In this document: piece after piece, positions 22,111 to 36,028 of the stretch
How the letters are laid out: each line of letters starts with the position of its first letter
Position numbering within the stretch: the first letter of the stretch is position 1
Source: Antedon mediterranea
Lineage: Eukaryota; Echinodermata; Crinoidea; Comatulida; Antedonidae
Assembly: GCF_964355755.1 (NCBI RefSeq)
Contig: NC_092672.1
Coordinates: 5,020,001 to 5,084,000 of the forward strand
DNA: 64,000 nt
Reading direction: 5' to 3'
Made by a program: the position numbers and the translations under genes
The notes under the pieces: model-generated
Told to the model about the DNA's origin: nothing
Seen by the model: only the letters and a program-made list of their open reading frames with translations
Database searches by the model: none

Positions 22111-24563
22111 CAGGCAGGTTTTGCAAGGAAATACTCGATCTGTTTCCAAAGTTTTCAAGCTTCAGATTAACCAATGTATTTTCTAAAATGCTTGTCTAAA
22201 CAAAGAAAATCATGATTTAACATTGATAGTTGCTTGTATTAAAACCCTAATATGGTACAACCTACTAATGTTTCGAATATAATCCCACTTATTGATGGTA
22301 TAAGCCCATTTTAAATAATCCATGCAGGTGATAAGATTTGAATTTCAAATTGATACTGAGTTTTTCCATTCTAAATTATATTACTATTACTATAGCTCCT
22401 TTACAATTTTCCAAAAAATAAAACAAAAATTATTGTTTTTATGACAGCATAAATGTTTTAGTTTAATGTGATGACATAATCCAACATAATATAATATGAT
22501 TCAAAAATATTAGTATAATAATATTAATATAAATTATAATATTAAAATTTTTTAAAAAGTTGAAATAATCTAAAATGAATCTTATTTTGCACTGTGTTGT
22601 ATATTGCAAGGCTTAATTTACGTAACTTACTTAACACTTTAAAAAAAATAATAAGTTCATTTGCATTATGATGGAAATAGCAGATTACTGTTTAAATAGA
22701 TTATATGTTTATATTGAGAATTTGCCATTTATCAAAGCCAACATTTCCAAGGCTAATCATGCACTCAAAATAAATGTTGTACAAAGTACCACTTAAGGTT
22801 AGCTTACATATAACATTTACTTCAAAGAAAAAAAATGTATTCATATAAAAAAATAATCGTATACCTCTCTAGGCCTCTTTTTAAAATGCTATTCAGTCTA
22901 CACTATGTCAAGAAGAGGGCAAAAAAATCTCAATTTAAGATTAAAATAAATGGAAAACCATCATTGACCTTGGCCTAAAATAAAATAGTATTTTTGAAAA
23001 ATATCATTTGAATCTAAATAAACCCAAATAAACAACAAAAAGAGATGAATAAACTGCTTAGTCTCCATTCAATGTTATGGATCTCTGTCAGCAGGGTATT
23101 TGCGGAAATTGTTCCAATTATATCCAATTTAAATAATATTCTGGCAACCATGATGATAATTGACAGTAATTGCTCTACTGCTGCTTGCTGAAAATTGGCA
23201 AATCAGTTTGAAATGTCATGGAAGACGAGTACACTGTACGTCTAATTTTTTATTTTTTGATCTAATCATCTTTCTACGTATAAAAAATACATTTTTGATT
23301 ATATGTATTGCTTTTTTTTTGGGGTAGATTTTTATGGAAGAGTTGACCGATTTTATTCCGGTACCCTTATTGTTTATGAAAAAATATTGTACAGGTACCT
23401 TAATTGTATTGTATCGTATGTTCTGGTACCTTTTTTGAAGCTAAGGTTTTGCTGTGTAATATGTTTTAAAAATTTGTTTTAAATACCAGTATCAAAGATT
23501 TAGCTAAAACAATCTGATAGAAAAAGAATGTAGAAAAGATGAGATTGAAAGCATATGCATAGTTCTGAAGAACTGTTGAGGTTCTCAACTTTTTGATCGT
23601 CCTCAGAATTTGAGAATGTTATACCTTTACTTTCATGCTATTAAGGTGGGTTGAAAAGAAGATTTTATTTACTACAGGAATGTTTGATAAAGATAATATA
23701 CAGTATTTTGAAAATGAAAAAAACGCCATGTTAATAGTAGATGTTCCCCTAAAAAAGATTCAATGTTAATATAAAACAAAGATAAACATCTTTTTTTAAT
23801 ATGTAGTAGTACGTCTGTACAATCAATCATTTGCTTATTTAGTTTATTTTATATTATTTTCTTATCAGAACAGATTTTAACCTTATTAATAATTAAATTA
23901 CATTACATGCCCAATTAGTTCAGTTTTATTAGTAATTTTGCCAGTTAATTATAACCCTGTCTGAGCGAAAGCACAAATTAATCTGTCTCGTTCTCTGTTA
24001 TTTGTTAACACGGTGGTTGCCTAGAAATTACTTAAAAGATATGAACGAATAATGACTAATGAAAAAACGTCGCCATACTCATGGGTGTCTCGTACTTGAT
24101 AATAAAAAATGGGGTCAAATTTAGATTTCAAATTGACATTGTCATAATTTCAAAACATGTACTCCATCAAAATCGAATGTCAATTCACAAATTGAGGTAT
24201 TTTTTTTTTACATTTTACTATACACTATAACAATTCTCAAAAACTGTTCTGGTTCCTCTTTGGAACATCTTCTTACCAAATCTCTGTCTGTCCGGCTTTA
24301 TTCAGAGACTAGGGGTCACAGGGTCTTTAAACTTGGTTGGTGCAGCTCGGTATAAGCAAGAAAAGGTTTGCAATCATTACGTCATCAATGTCAAGGGTCA
24401 AATTTCTCAAATTGCTCTGATACTTGCTGGTTCCTTTACACCAGAGAATTTGAAAACATGTGATGTATTAAAAAATGAAGATAGGACCATAGATTTTTTT
24501 TTTCTTTTTTTTTTCTTTTTTTGGTCTTCATCGACTGCTCCATTTTGGATGAATTAACAGTTA

Positions 24564-24597
24564 GGCCAAATAAAAAAATATACTTGTTAAGCGTCAC
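24564..24597 (+). repeat. Left terminal inverted repeat of the TIR transposon
   Basis: This 34-bp arm is paired with 25787-25820 with 33 of 34 matches, preceded by TTA. Confidence 0.9.
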
Positions 24598-25786
24598 ACC
24601 CTCATAATTTTTCAGGGGCGGGGGGACGGTTTTTTTTTTTTTTTTTTTACTTTTTATAGAGGTATATTTTTGCGCGGTGGACGTTTTGCCCCACTTTTTT
24701 AGGACGAAACGTCAAACTTTTAAAATGCGAAACAGAACAAAATTGACTATGTATGAAATATTATTGCTTATGACAAAATTGAGTTTTGTATTGTTTATAT
24801 CCAGACGTAATTAAAACATTAAATTTAATTGCCACCAAGCGAAATTGTAGGCCTTAGGCTAACTAATCCGTCCAAGGTGCTACCCCAACCTCACTCATCG
24901 GCCATCCGCCGTCTCTCGCTCGACTCATCTATCCAGGAAATTCCCTATCGCGAGAAGCATGATTTGGTCTCAATAATACTAAATAGTGGGCTGATTTATA
25001 GTTTGAAAACAGCTTACGGCATTTCTTAAGTGAATTTTTATTCAACGTATTCATTCTTCTTTGATGAATCCTTTGCCAATTGCTGTGTAAATCAGTATTT
25101 AAAGTTGTGATGCAAAAAGTGTATGTAATTATTCCAGGCAGGTAAACCAGGCATAAGGAAACCCATCGCCCAACAGGACCTCGTGGTGTGCCGATCTCGA
25201 GCGCGAGATCATCGTAAACAAAATTGGTAGAGTCCATTATGTATGGGGTGTTTCCTATTTACGAACCTATAAAAAAACGCGCTTCGACCACTGTGTAGGC
25301 AAAATATTTATTTCGTTAAATCCCTAAATTGATAATCGCGTATTCTGTAATCACGTGACTGATGATGTAATCTTCAGCGACGTACTAAATGCACATGATT
25401 TAATGTGTTGGGGAAAAAGCTTGCTGTTTACCACATTACATGATTCACGGTGCTATTCGCGTTTCCTTTACGTAAATCGGCGGCGTGTAAATGAAACAAT
25501 TGTTTTCACCAATTTGCCGTTGTCGACATAGAGCGATCGGCGGCTAGCGTTGTCTAAGCTAAAAAGTATGTATTTTTTCAAAAATTACACTAGCCTAACA
25601 AACATTTGCTAGTTTTGAAATTTTCAAATAGCAATTATGAAGAATCTACTAGCAAAATGCTAGTTTGCTAGCGTGAATTTCGAGCCCTACTCTGGAGCTG
25701 GGTCGGGCCGCTGAACTTTCCGTTGTATATCGGTAAAAAAAAAAAATAAATAAAAAGAGAGGCGGCTGGATAATCAGGAGCGGGCG

Positions 25787-25820
25787 GTGACGCTTAACAA
25801 GTATGTTTTTTTATTTGGCC
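25787..25820 (-). repeat. Right terminal inverted repeat of the TIR transposon
   Basis: This 34-bp arm is complementary to 24564-24597 and is followed by TTA. Confidence 0.9.
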
Positions 25821-28800
25821 TTAAATCTGTGTAAACACAAAGAATAATGTCCCAGCTTTTACCAAGCTTATCATTCTTTATGATCACTTTATTTCAGTAG
25901 TCCTTTAGTCCTGGTTGTTTTCTAAATCAAAAGTTCCCTAACGAATCAACAATTATGGGTACCCCAGTTGGTGTGTGTCAATCATGGCCTACATTAAAAT
26001 GATCTACTAACAACATCGATTGTGAAAGAGAAACTAAAGATAGAGCTACTTAATTTCCTCTATGTAATTTGATAATGAGCTGGAAAACATAACAATGATG
26101 CAATTATGATGTTTTACTGTGTAGCAGGATGTTATTAAATTTTATGAAATTTTCATGAATACCTGGCAACCGCAATTTTGGTTCTTAGAAAATCATATCT
26201 TTTGCTAATTAACTCACTTTCCTTTTCAACAATAAATAAATTATGATTGTGGAATATCATATTTTATAAGTGTTCATTCGTTCAGGCTTCCTTATTACAA
26301 AACTATTTGAAAGAATCAGAACATAGTTATATTAATATTTAAATGTGGCAGTTGTATTTGGAGAGACACGCCCTTTGGTGATAGTTGTCATTGATCCGTT
26401 TTTTTATATTTTTTCATTGAAAAGAATAAATAAAATAAAATCTTCCAAACTTATTATTTGGCTTAGATCCCACTTTAGGCTTAAGAATACAACAATGCAA
26501 TATATTTAATACAAGTATCTTATATTTAATGCTAAGATATATTGTTGTTATATAATTTAAATCAGTGTCAATTTTTATTATTTATTTACTAGATGGGACA
26601 AAATTTATATTTTTATTGAATTTAAAAGTTAATTGATTTAATTTTAAATTAAATATCATTTTTTACAAATCAAAGTATACACAAATCAAATTAACTATTT
26701 TTATTAAAGATTTTCTTAAAACTGTTTTGAATTTATCATAGTATATAAAATAAAATTAATTATTTTTTATGTATAGATTTTTTTAAACTGCTTTGAATTT
26801 ATTCGATGAACAAATTGCTCTTGATCATATTTTTTTTCTGATAAAAGTGTTGGCAAATTACTAAATCTGTCACTATCAAATGTAGGAGAAGTACACCTGT
26901 CTAAAACGAGTTGCTAGGGGCAACTATCCATCACTCGAGTACTATGGATTTCCTGCCCTTTTAAAGATTATTGAAACAGTTTTGAGTGACAAGTAGCATA
27001 ATTACTAAAATGTCATCAGAGACACAATTCCATTTCTTAAAATGCATCCATCTTCATTAGCACCCCTTTTTCCTGTTAGGCGGCCTTTCTTGCCGTCGTC
27101 CTACTATTCAAGAAGTTTGCACTTAAAAATTATGATAGATTTATCGCCCGAATGTAATCCAGCCGAAGGATGTAGTAAAGATAGCCTTCGATATGAGTTC
27201 ACAAACTTGCAATAATTTTAGCACTTTTTAGCACTTCATGAGTCAATCATACATCAAACATCTTGTTTCATAAAATAATATTGATAATTACTAAATTTCA
27301 CGTTCTTTGTTACTGCCAGAAATTTCTGGCTTCAAATGTAATTTGAAATATCATAATTGTGAAATATTCCATCATAAAATATGTTTTAACTGGTACTGTA
27401 AAAATATATCGGATTTGATTGACTTTATTGCGTATTTGAATAGTTTTTGATTCTATCTCCTGTTTTCTTTCATTTGAGTTTTATGTCTTTATATTATTTT
27501 AATAAAATAGTAAATTTACTGATGGTTTTATTACTTAGGAAATATGAAAATTATATTTTTTAATGTAAAATATTCGTAAAAGACAACGCCTTTGAAAATG
27601 TTAAAGTTTAATTGTGCGTTTTTTTAGTTATTGAAAATGATTTATTTTGATATAAAATACAGAAATTAGTCTCCATCTTATATTCAACCTTCTATTAAGA
27701 TCAAACTATTTTGTATGAATCAGTAAAATTATTAAAATGTTGAGCATCCTTCTCCAACCCCTCTCCCTTCCCCTCAGGTTTTTCCTTCCCCTCAGGTTTT
27801 TCCTTCCCCTTTCCTCCTACTCTAACTACTAACTTACTCTAGTACCAACTTTGGTAAAGGTGTTCTGTATTTCATTTGTTTACAGTTTGTACTATACTAA
27901 TTTTACTATATAAATCAATCAACCAAACCTCTCTTGGGCCTGCCTTCTCCCTTCTACCCTTTCCCCTATCTCTTTCCCCATCTCCCGTTCCGTCTTTCCT
28001 TTTTTAATACGTCCTAGGCCTAGGGTTTTAGCGTATTATCTTGTTTATTGTTTCGTTTCCTCTGCTTTCCCAGTTCATTATCCTAGGCTGGCTGTAACCG
28101 CTTTCTCTTTACACTCTATGGTACAAGCATTCTTGAAAACAAATATTTAGAGGAAAAAAATACCACACAAATTATGCTAGCTGTAACAGAATTTTTTATA
28201 CACATGTTATTAATTTGTTGATTTTGTCGAATACACTCAAGGGTAAGAAAAATGTCTTCTCACCCCTCTTCCATCTGCAGTTTCCTGTCTGCTATTCCCC
28301 CTTCAGCTCCTACCCCATCTGTTACTTTGTAATTCGCTAATTGTTTAAAGTTCATTGCAAAGACTTATTGTGCATTTGTCAACTTGACAAACTGTTATTT
28401 AGATGTGCCTGAGGTTGCTTGTGAAAATCTGTAAGATAGATATATACAGGTGCATTTGTATTCGGCCCCTCTCAACAGTCTAGTACTGTATTAAGAATAT
28501 TTTCTTTGCTTGTCCAAAATAACACATTTAACAAAAGATAAATTACAGCCAGCATATTTCATAATGACAATGACCTTGCAAGTAATCACTTATTATTATT
28601 AGTGAAAAATTATCAGAAACAAAGTATTAATGGCAGTTAAACACATCTTTAATATGAATAAAGAAAATATTTTAGTTTCAACAGTGAACATCATTTGATA
28701 TCGCTTTCAAAATCTGCTTAGTAAAAGTTCATTTTCCAAACGTTTCCAAATTCCGACTACACCAAAGGAAAAGCATTTAAATAATAATAAATTATTGCAC

Positions 28801-30462
28801 GTCCCAAAGTTTTATTTGTCTAAAAGCATATCAGCTACAGTAGATGAGGGTTTTTTCACCTAGGCCACCCCAAGTTAGTTTTCTTTGTTTTTTCATACAT
28901 TTTTTTTTTCGAAAGAGAAAGCAATCATCATATTGCTATAATATGATATTATATTTATACTACGGAGAATTGTATACGATTAATTTAATTATAATCAATT
29001 TGTTATCATTACACAGATAAAAATGTTTATAATTTAGTTAATATTTACATGGCAATTAATTTTAATATTTATAACTTCCAGTTTCCTTATTAAAGAATGG
29101 GAATAGCTTAATATTAATTGGTTAGCAGAAAGGGATCATGGTCTACTACTGAGTGTTAATGCTGGAACCAATAGGCAAATTGTCTTGCATAGTCTTGAGA
29201 AATATACGCTGCTGCCCATATGCAGTTAGTCTGACGTTGCTGTATACATAGAACAAAAAAGACACCTGTATACGATTATTATTATTACAGTTTTTTCGCT
29301 TGAACCAGCAATTATCTTTATTTGTCTTAACGTTGGATAATGAATAATAGATAGCGTTAAGCGAGTGCTTTCGGCATCCAATTACATTAGTCATACTTTA
29401 GTAGCAACGGTATCTTATCGGACATTCCATTCCGATAATAGTATGCCACTCAAATGCTCGTTGCAATAAATGATGCCTGATTTCGTTATGATAATAGGTG
29501 ATTATGATACAGCATCAAGATCAGAGTAAAGTGAATTTTTCTGTTTAATTTTTGTTGAGTCATATCATATTAGGTAACCAGGTAATGTTTATTTCAATAC
29601 ATTGCGCATTATATTATATAATGTTTATGACTGTAATGAATTATCTAATATAGGTCAAAGACTGACATGTTACTTTTGTAGTTGTTAGTAGCACTGCGTT
29701 GCTTGGTGGTGAATATCCATGCTTGCCAAGTATTGGAGTCCTATCTATGGATCTTATAACATACAGGATTTTTCTCCTTGCCAAAACAGCACCTCACTGA
29801 AGTCTCATTAAAATCTAGAAATGATGCCCAAAAATGGGTTTGTTTTCCAACCTGAAATTAAAAAAAATGTTGTCCCCCTTTTTTCTCCCAAAAATATTTT
29901 AATATCTAGTAGTTGACCCAAAAGGCTCGGTTGTTCACATCCTGTAGTGGTAACTAGTTGATCTGTACTAGGCGAATCACCTACAGTATTGTTTTACATT
30001 GCCATGTTGTAGACCAATGTAAACCCCATTCTAAGATATACTGGTAAAGTGTGTGGTATTAAATAAAATGTGTAGTATTCTTCAAAATGTATTCGGTATG
30101 AAATTACCCAACACTAGATTTCAAAGAGAGTACATATAATAGATAAACGATACTATAATTATTAAAAGTCATTATACAGTGGAACTTGTTGGAAATGTCA
30201 GACTAGGTTTGCAGACTACAATCCTGGGTGCAATAAAGATCTTGTTTATTTACCAATTGACTAATAATTGTAGGAAACGAACTCTGTCAGTTAACTGCAG
30301 CCATTAAATTAATTCACTCAATTTTCCACTTAAATCACCATTGTCATCGTTTTTGCATAGTACATTATGAATCCTTTAAAAAAAAAAAAGAATCACATAT
30401 ATTTATAGCAAGTGAAAATAAATGACTTCTCTATCATCATTATTATTATAGAGACAATAGAG

Positions 30463-30616
30463 TTAAGCTCTGTCTACACTAACTATCAAACTAGTTTCAC
30501 AAAAAAAAGTGTGATATGCCCAAATATGGTAGTGATATGACATTATCATGTCCATATATGGGCACATCACATTTTTTGTCACATCAAGTTTGATACATGT
30601 AGTGTAGACAGAGCTT
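30463..30616. mobile_element. MITE copy 5
   Basis: Both inverted ends are present, with small insertions in each (ACACTAACTATCAAAC; TTGATACATGTAGTGTAG). The interior has the CCCAAATATGGTAGTGATATG and TCCATATATGGGCACATC blocks. Confidence 0.85.
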
Positions 30617-32089
30617 TATATTGTATGTATGACCAGGTATTCCTCTCCTAGGTGCCTCATGACTCTGTTTACAACATCACATTGCCAAATCAGCGAAGGC
30701 TAAGAACAGACTTATGATCAGAATAACAAAATTGACTGATATAGGTCGTTTACTGTGTAATTGATTTCTAAACTAGTTTGGCAATTATCATATCTATCTA
30801 TATCTTGTCTCGGCCTTCTTTATTTTCACTGATAAATGTGTTTGGGCCACAGCACCGCATGCTTATCGTAATGTATCAACGACAGAAGATGTTTCTATGA
30901 TAATATTGTCTGTAGGCCTAGAGGGGAGCTGATTTGTTGCGTTATTCATGCTGATCTGAAAGGTAGTTTCGGGGACAGTTCACTCCAGAATTAGGTCGAG
31001 TCTTGCAGCCTAGCATGCAATTGTTCTGATTTAATTTGATAAACTATTCAAGCAAAATTGTTATTGCTTGCTGCACATTAATAAATTAGTTTTTCTTTAA
31101 AGAATTATTTTTCTAAGAACTAGGAAATATCTTTTATGAAAAAATAAAATTTAAAAAAAATGTCATTTGATAATATAAATGTGTAGATCGAAATACTGTA
31201 TAAACTAAATATATACCAAACAAATTTTAATGTAAGTAATTTTAGCAAATTTTAATTTTCATAATGGAAATCCTGGTTAGGTTGTTTTTTCCCCAATAAT
31301 ACTAAAGTATGAAACTTTGTTGCTCGTGTCCTAGTTTTGACAATAAAAGTAACCATAACCATATTTATGGGCATAATGTTAATAATAAGAAAGGCGTTTT
31401 AAAATTTTAAATATTAGTACATTTTTTCTCAACCTACTTCTATAAATGATGAAATTGATTTTATGAAGATAAATTGAATATAGTACAAAGTTTGAAGGGT
31501 TTGTATAGTTCATTGTTCGCAATAATTGAAAACTGAAATTTTACTTGTATCTATCACAACATAAATTTGATTTAAGTACGCTAATACAAGGGCTGAATGG
31601 AATATTCCTAGTTGATTGACTCTGGCTTTTGCCGTCTTATTGAGATTTTCGCTCACAGCCATGCTCAGCTTTTCTCCAAATAATTTATTGAACTAGAGTC
31701 GATATAAGTATGTTTGTTTTGAATCAAATTAATTTCTCAATGGTTGTAAAGAAACATTTTTTTTGAGGCCCATGGAACCCATTATTTCTAAATCCTGGAT
31801 CCGCCACTGTGGCCTCCATAAAAGCCTGAAACTGGTTGAGTTATGTTAAATTGTTATGGGTAGTATTAAATAATAGTTTTTAGATCAAGGTTAAAGAACT
31901 TAAAAGTAATACAATGAAATTGTAAACATTGTGTTACTTCCACACCTGCATTCATAGCACCGTAATTTGTATCTACCTTTGTAACAAGTTTATAATAAAC
32001 GCATTTGTAGGCCAGAGGTCAACCCCAATAATAACTCGAGGCTAAATGAATGATGTTTAATTAAAGTATTATTTGTTGTAAAATAGCGT

Positions 32090-32600
32090 ATTGATGCCAG
32101 TTTGTTGATTGATTGTGTATGATCTAAATTTGCGACAGCAAGTTATTGAGAATATTATCATAACACAATTGACGTGGATGAAATTCTAGACGCGCTGACC
32201 TAAAATCAACAACAGCCGACTTTTTAAAATGTTATTGATTGAGTTTGCTTGATCGCACTTTCAAACATTGACTCCCAAGTCGTCAATTCACATCGATAGG
32301 AGTTTATTTCTTGATTATTATCGATCGAGATCAAGTTACAATTGTTTCATTTTTCTTGCGTTTATGCCCACTTGTACATAAACAATAGTAATGAAATATT
32401 AGGTTGAACTTTCTGAGGAAACTCATTTGAATCGAGCTGGAAAAAAATCTTAGTTTGTGTCGACCAGCTCTTGACCGTTAACAGCGCCGTCTGATTGAGT
32501 GGTAGTCATAAATGGTTAATTAGTCCCTATTAGAAATGTCGATAAAGAGGACAATAATTGTCACCTCTGGCGTTGTTATTTGTCATTACAATAAACGAAG
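32090..32600 (+). promoter_or_regulatory. Candidate conserved non-coding element
   Basis: This is a long block of non-repetitive, moderately GC-rich sequence with repeated GATC/ATCGAT words (CACATCGATAGGAG; TTATCGATCGAGATC) and no coding signal. Confidence 0.3.
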
Positions 32601-32977
32601 AATTGACATATTGTACAAAATGTGTCTGCTTTGCTTCAATACAGTTTTCAGGGAAGATGCATAATTTATCTTCTAAAACATGCATTTCTTTTTAGTTGTT
32701 AAATAATAAATATAAAATAATGTTAAAAAGAAATAAATCATTCATTTCTCTTTATTTTAGTTGTAATGTTGTATCGAGAAACTTTCGCACTTTCTTATTC
32801 ATATTCCTGGAACGTATTGCAAAATATGTTCATTTGTGACTATTAAAACATATGATACTTGATAGTATCGGAAATATTAAACTAATTTTATAGTAAGCAC
32901 AACTTTTGTATGTAGCAAGAAAAGTTGCACTTATTTCTGTGCTTGTGCCTGACTGACAAATGCAGTACTGTATAACA

Positions 32978-33110
32978 TCCCTATTATAGGGGACAACCCT
33001 ATTCAAGAGGTAACCTCTATTCAGGAGGTATCCCTATTTAGGAAGTACCCCTGTTTAACATCCCCAGGCTGTTTAGGAGAGACTTTTCTGTTAAAAAAAA
33101 CAAAACAAAA
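32978..33110 (+). repeat. Degenerate copy of the GGACACCCCTATT family
   Basis: CATCCCTATTATAGGGGACA, CCCTATTCAAGAGG, CCTCTATTCAGGAGG and CCCTATTTAGGAAG follow one another, with substitutions in most units. Confidence 0.7.
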
Positions 33111-33935
33111 AACAGTCGGGCTTCTGGTCACCCTTTTTCACATTCTACCGGAAAATACTGAAAAAAATGTTCTGATAAATACAGCTTGCATTCACAAGGC
33201 ACCTGTCCCACCCTCTGATGACCTATTTATAAACATTCACTAAGCACATGGTTAAAATACTCCAGCACAGATTTGATAATTTTAGTATAATTTAATTGTT
33301 AATTTAAATGTAATGTGTAACTGCCTATCATTACATGATAACAGCTGTCAATGTATTATTTTATTATTTTATACATTGATTTATAGTTAATCTTTATTAC
33401 CTGAATGTTCCTGTAAGTTAATAAAATAGATTGAAATCAATCAAAAGTATTTAATCACAATCATTAGACTTTTTAATTTGTTTATGAGTATTTTAATGTT
33501 TGAATTGATTTCTGTACAAGTTTTATATTCGTTTTAACAAACCAATACTGATATTTTATGATTGACTGAAATTAAATTTGTAACATCTATTTTTTTGTAT
33601 TAAAATTTTCTCCTTTATAAATGACAAAACCATTTTATAATATTCAGTAATTACATAATTATTAAAAGAAATTAAATTATTTAATAAAGTATCTAGCACT
33701 ATATCCTTTAATAATTATTTCTGCATTTAAATTGGGAAATACCCTGTGTGCTGCAGTCTAGCTGGGCTGAATTGCTGAAGTACATCTGAGACAGTAAAGA
33801 GGGGGTAATTAATATTCATTTTCACTCTGTTGCAAATACTTTTCATTTTTTTTTTTTAATAACTAACAAATTGAACTCTACTAGTGTTTATGTAGGTGTG
33901 ATACAACAACTAGATTGGATTATACAACACTATTT

Positions 33936-33985
33936 TAATAGGGGTGCTCGCTGAATGGGGGTGTTTCAAAGGAGGGGTTCTACTA
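33936..33985 (-). repeat. Short copy of the GGACACCCCTATT family, minus strand
   Basis: On the minus strand, TAGTAGAACCCCTCCTTTGA runs into AACACCCCCATTCAGCG, matching the head and one unit of the family. It abuts SINE copy B. Confidence 0.6.
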
Positions 33986-33992
33986 TGTTCTA

Positions 33993-34125
33993 ATGTAAAG
34001 AACCTAGTACATCTTTCGAGACAAGTAGGGGGTTACCCCGGTGTACTAGTACATCCCAACCACAACTGGGCCCTCTGGGAGACCAGTCTTTGAGGTCGGC
34101 CAGTATAAATAAAATATTTCAATTT
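33993..34125 (+). mobile_element. SINE body, copy B
   Basis: It has the same order of blocks as copy A (CTTTCGAGACAAGTAGGGGG; GTGTACTAGTACATC; CTGGGAGACCAGTCTTTGA), ending in an A/T-rich tail. TCTAATGTAAAGAACCTAG at its start resembles the region just before the ATT-tailed retroelement at 39008. It is 5'-truncated. Confidence 0.75.
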
Positions 34126-35737
34126 CAAAAAATGTTATGTTACCCATTACTAAGCTTTGATTAAAGTATTATATATTTCCGAATCTTTTATATTGCTTTT
34201 CAAGATCACTTTTAAAACATATTTATATTAAACTTTTGATGAACTCTTGTATTGCCAATAAAAATCTTGTGTTTAATTTCTATATTTTATATCCTTGTGT
34301 CCAATAATCTTCTGTTTTGCCATCGGGAATATCCATTTAATATTAACACAACAAGCAATTATTTATAACAAGTAGTAATCTTGTTTGGTTGTGTATATGT
34401 TTTAATCATTCTGGAATTGTATCCTTTAGCCAAATGCGCATAACAATTGAATTAAGTTTAACTTAAATGAATATCATTACAGGTTTTATTACAAGGACAC
34501 ACAGACATACAGGAAAATGTGACTATGCAACATATGATTTTTAACATACTCTTGTAGTTCTTCTATACTCTCCACAGACACACACATGTTTATTTTCTCT
34601 TTTGTGCTTAGAAATATATTTTTATGAGGAGCCATGTGGTTTATTACAAAACATTTTCTATAAGTTTAAAGTAATAAATTAAATATGTAATGTAATATCT
34701 TTCAATCATGATCATAAAATAGAATATAAACTTAAGGACAAAGGAAAATAAAAACATGACCATTAATGTCATCTTTTTCATCAGGTATCATAAATATATT
34801 GACAAGATATCATCTTTACAAAAATCAACAATATAATTATATAATTACATCGCACATGAATGGTTTGACGTAAAGAATTTATTTTATTTTATTTCACATA
34901 TATACAGCGATATTGCCAATTACAGGATGCCTTAAAGACTCAAATATAAATACATAAGATTAATATATATATATAACAACTTGCTCATCAAATATACTGA
35001 TAATTAATATAAAAACCTGATGAAAACATTTTTCGAATATAAATTATCATTTTAAAACATCATCATCATTGTCATCTTTCATAATATAATCATCATTTAT
35101 CCTCACAACAACATCTCCACATCACAAAAAAAAAACAACTTCGTTTTTCAATTTACAAGCAAGTTTTTCTTTAATAACATAATTCTTTTTTGAAAGTGGT
35201 ATTAATCTTCCAAATCTAATAATCTATCTAAATATGCTCTAGCAAACTATCAATCAGGGTCAAGAGAAGTAACTGACCAAGGTCAAGTGAAACCATTAGT
35301 GTTGCACTCACGAAAAACTGCAAACTTCATCGTCTCCGTAATCCAACTAAGAAGCATACTCTTAATATGTGCTTCATTACGATTACACTTGGAAAGCCGC
35401 GGATGATTCCTAACGCTAATTGCTCAAGACTCAAGAGATGGTAGATGTTTTTAGGACCATCACAACACTTGAGTTTAAGAGGCTGTTGAAAGACTTGCCA
35501 TTAAAGATCATCAGTTAATGCTAATTCACCTTTAATCCCTTTCACATTTTATTTAATCTCGGTCGCTGTCTATATTTTTGAAAGCATATTTCAATTTAAT
35601 TGATTGAAAATTGCAGTCAAAACTCGCTGTACAATAGATTTAAATTTATTTAAATACATTTAAATGGATTAATCCTTTGTCTGAATAAATAATAATAATA
35701 TTAATATATTAGAACGGAGTTGAATTATCATCAATGT

Positions 35738-35870
35738 GTCCCCTTAAAGTGGGTGTCCCCTGAAAGGGTGTTGTCTGTTGATAAAACATTTATTTCTTCT
35801 CATCCTTGTCACAGGAAAGTTCCCCCTAACTAGGGGTCCCCTGAATATGGGTATCTATAGGAGGATTCTG
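35738..35870 (-). repeat. Degenerate copy of the GGACACCCCTATT family, minus strand
   Basis: GTCCCCTTAAAGTGGGTGTC and CCCCTGAATATGGGTATC read as the family unit on the minus strand, with an ACAGAATCCTCC head at the right end. Confidence 0.65.
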
Positions 35871-35883
35871 TTGTATTATTTAT

Positions 35884-36028
35884 AAATCTCTGTCTACACT
35901 ATCAAACTTTATGTGACAACAAAATGTGATGTGCCCATATATGGACATGATGATATCATATCACTACCCTATTTGGGCATATCACACATTTCTTGTCAAA
36001 CTAGTTTGATAGTGTAGACAGAGCTTTA
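35884..36028. mobile_element. MITE copy 6
   Basis: This is a complete copy with matching ends and the standard interior. One end reads AATCTCTGTCTACACTATC, the other GATAGTGTAGACAGAGCTTT. Confidence 0.85.

Larger units (their letters stand above)
24564..25820. mobile_element. Non-autonomous TIR DNA transposon with TTA duplication (PIF/Harbinger-like)
   Basis: The left end begins GGCCAAATAAAAAAATATAC and continues TTGTTAAGCGTCAC. The right end is its reverse complement with one mismatch in 34 bp (25787-25820). TTA lies directly outside both ends (24561-24563 and 25821-25823), a 3-bp target duplication as in PIF/Harbinger elements, whose ends often start GG. The interior is GC-richer than the intron, with a long T run near 24632 and several CG-rich blocks (GCGCGGTGG; TCGGCGGC). 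Two short open frames (24829-25029 plus, 24929-25237 minus) show no transposase or Myb-like signature that I recognise, so the element is probably non-autonomous. Confidence 0.85.

Noticed and set aside
24829-25237. Opposed 66- and 102-codon frames in the TIR transposon
   Set aside because: Overlapping on opposite strands, no transposase or DNA-binding motif, and most likely chance in the GC-richer interior.
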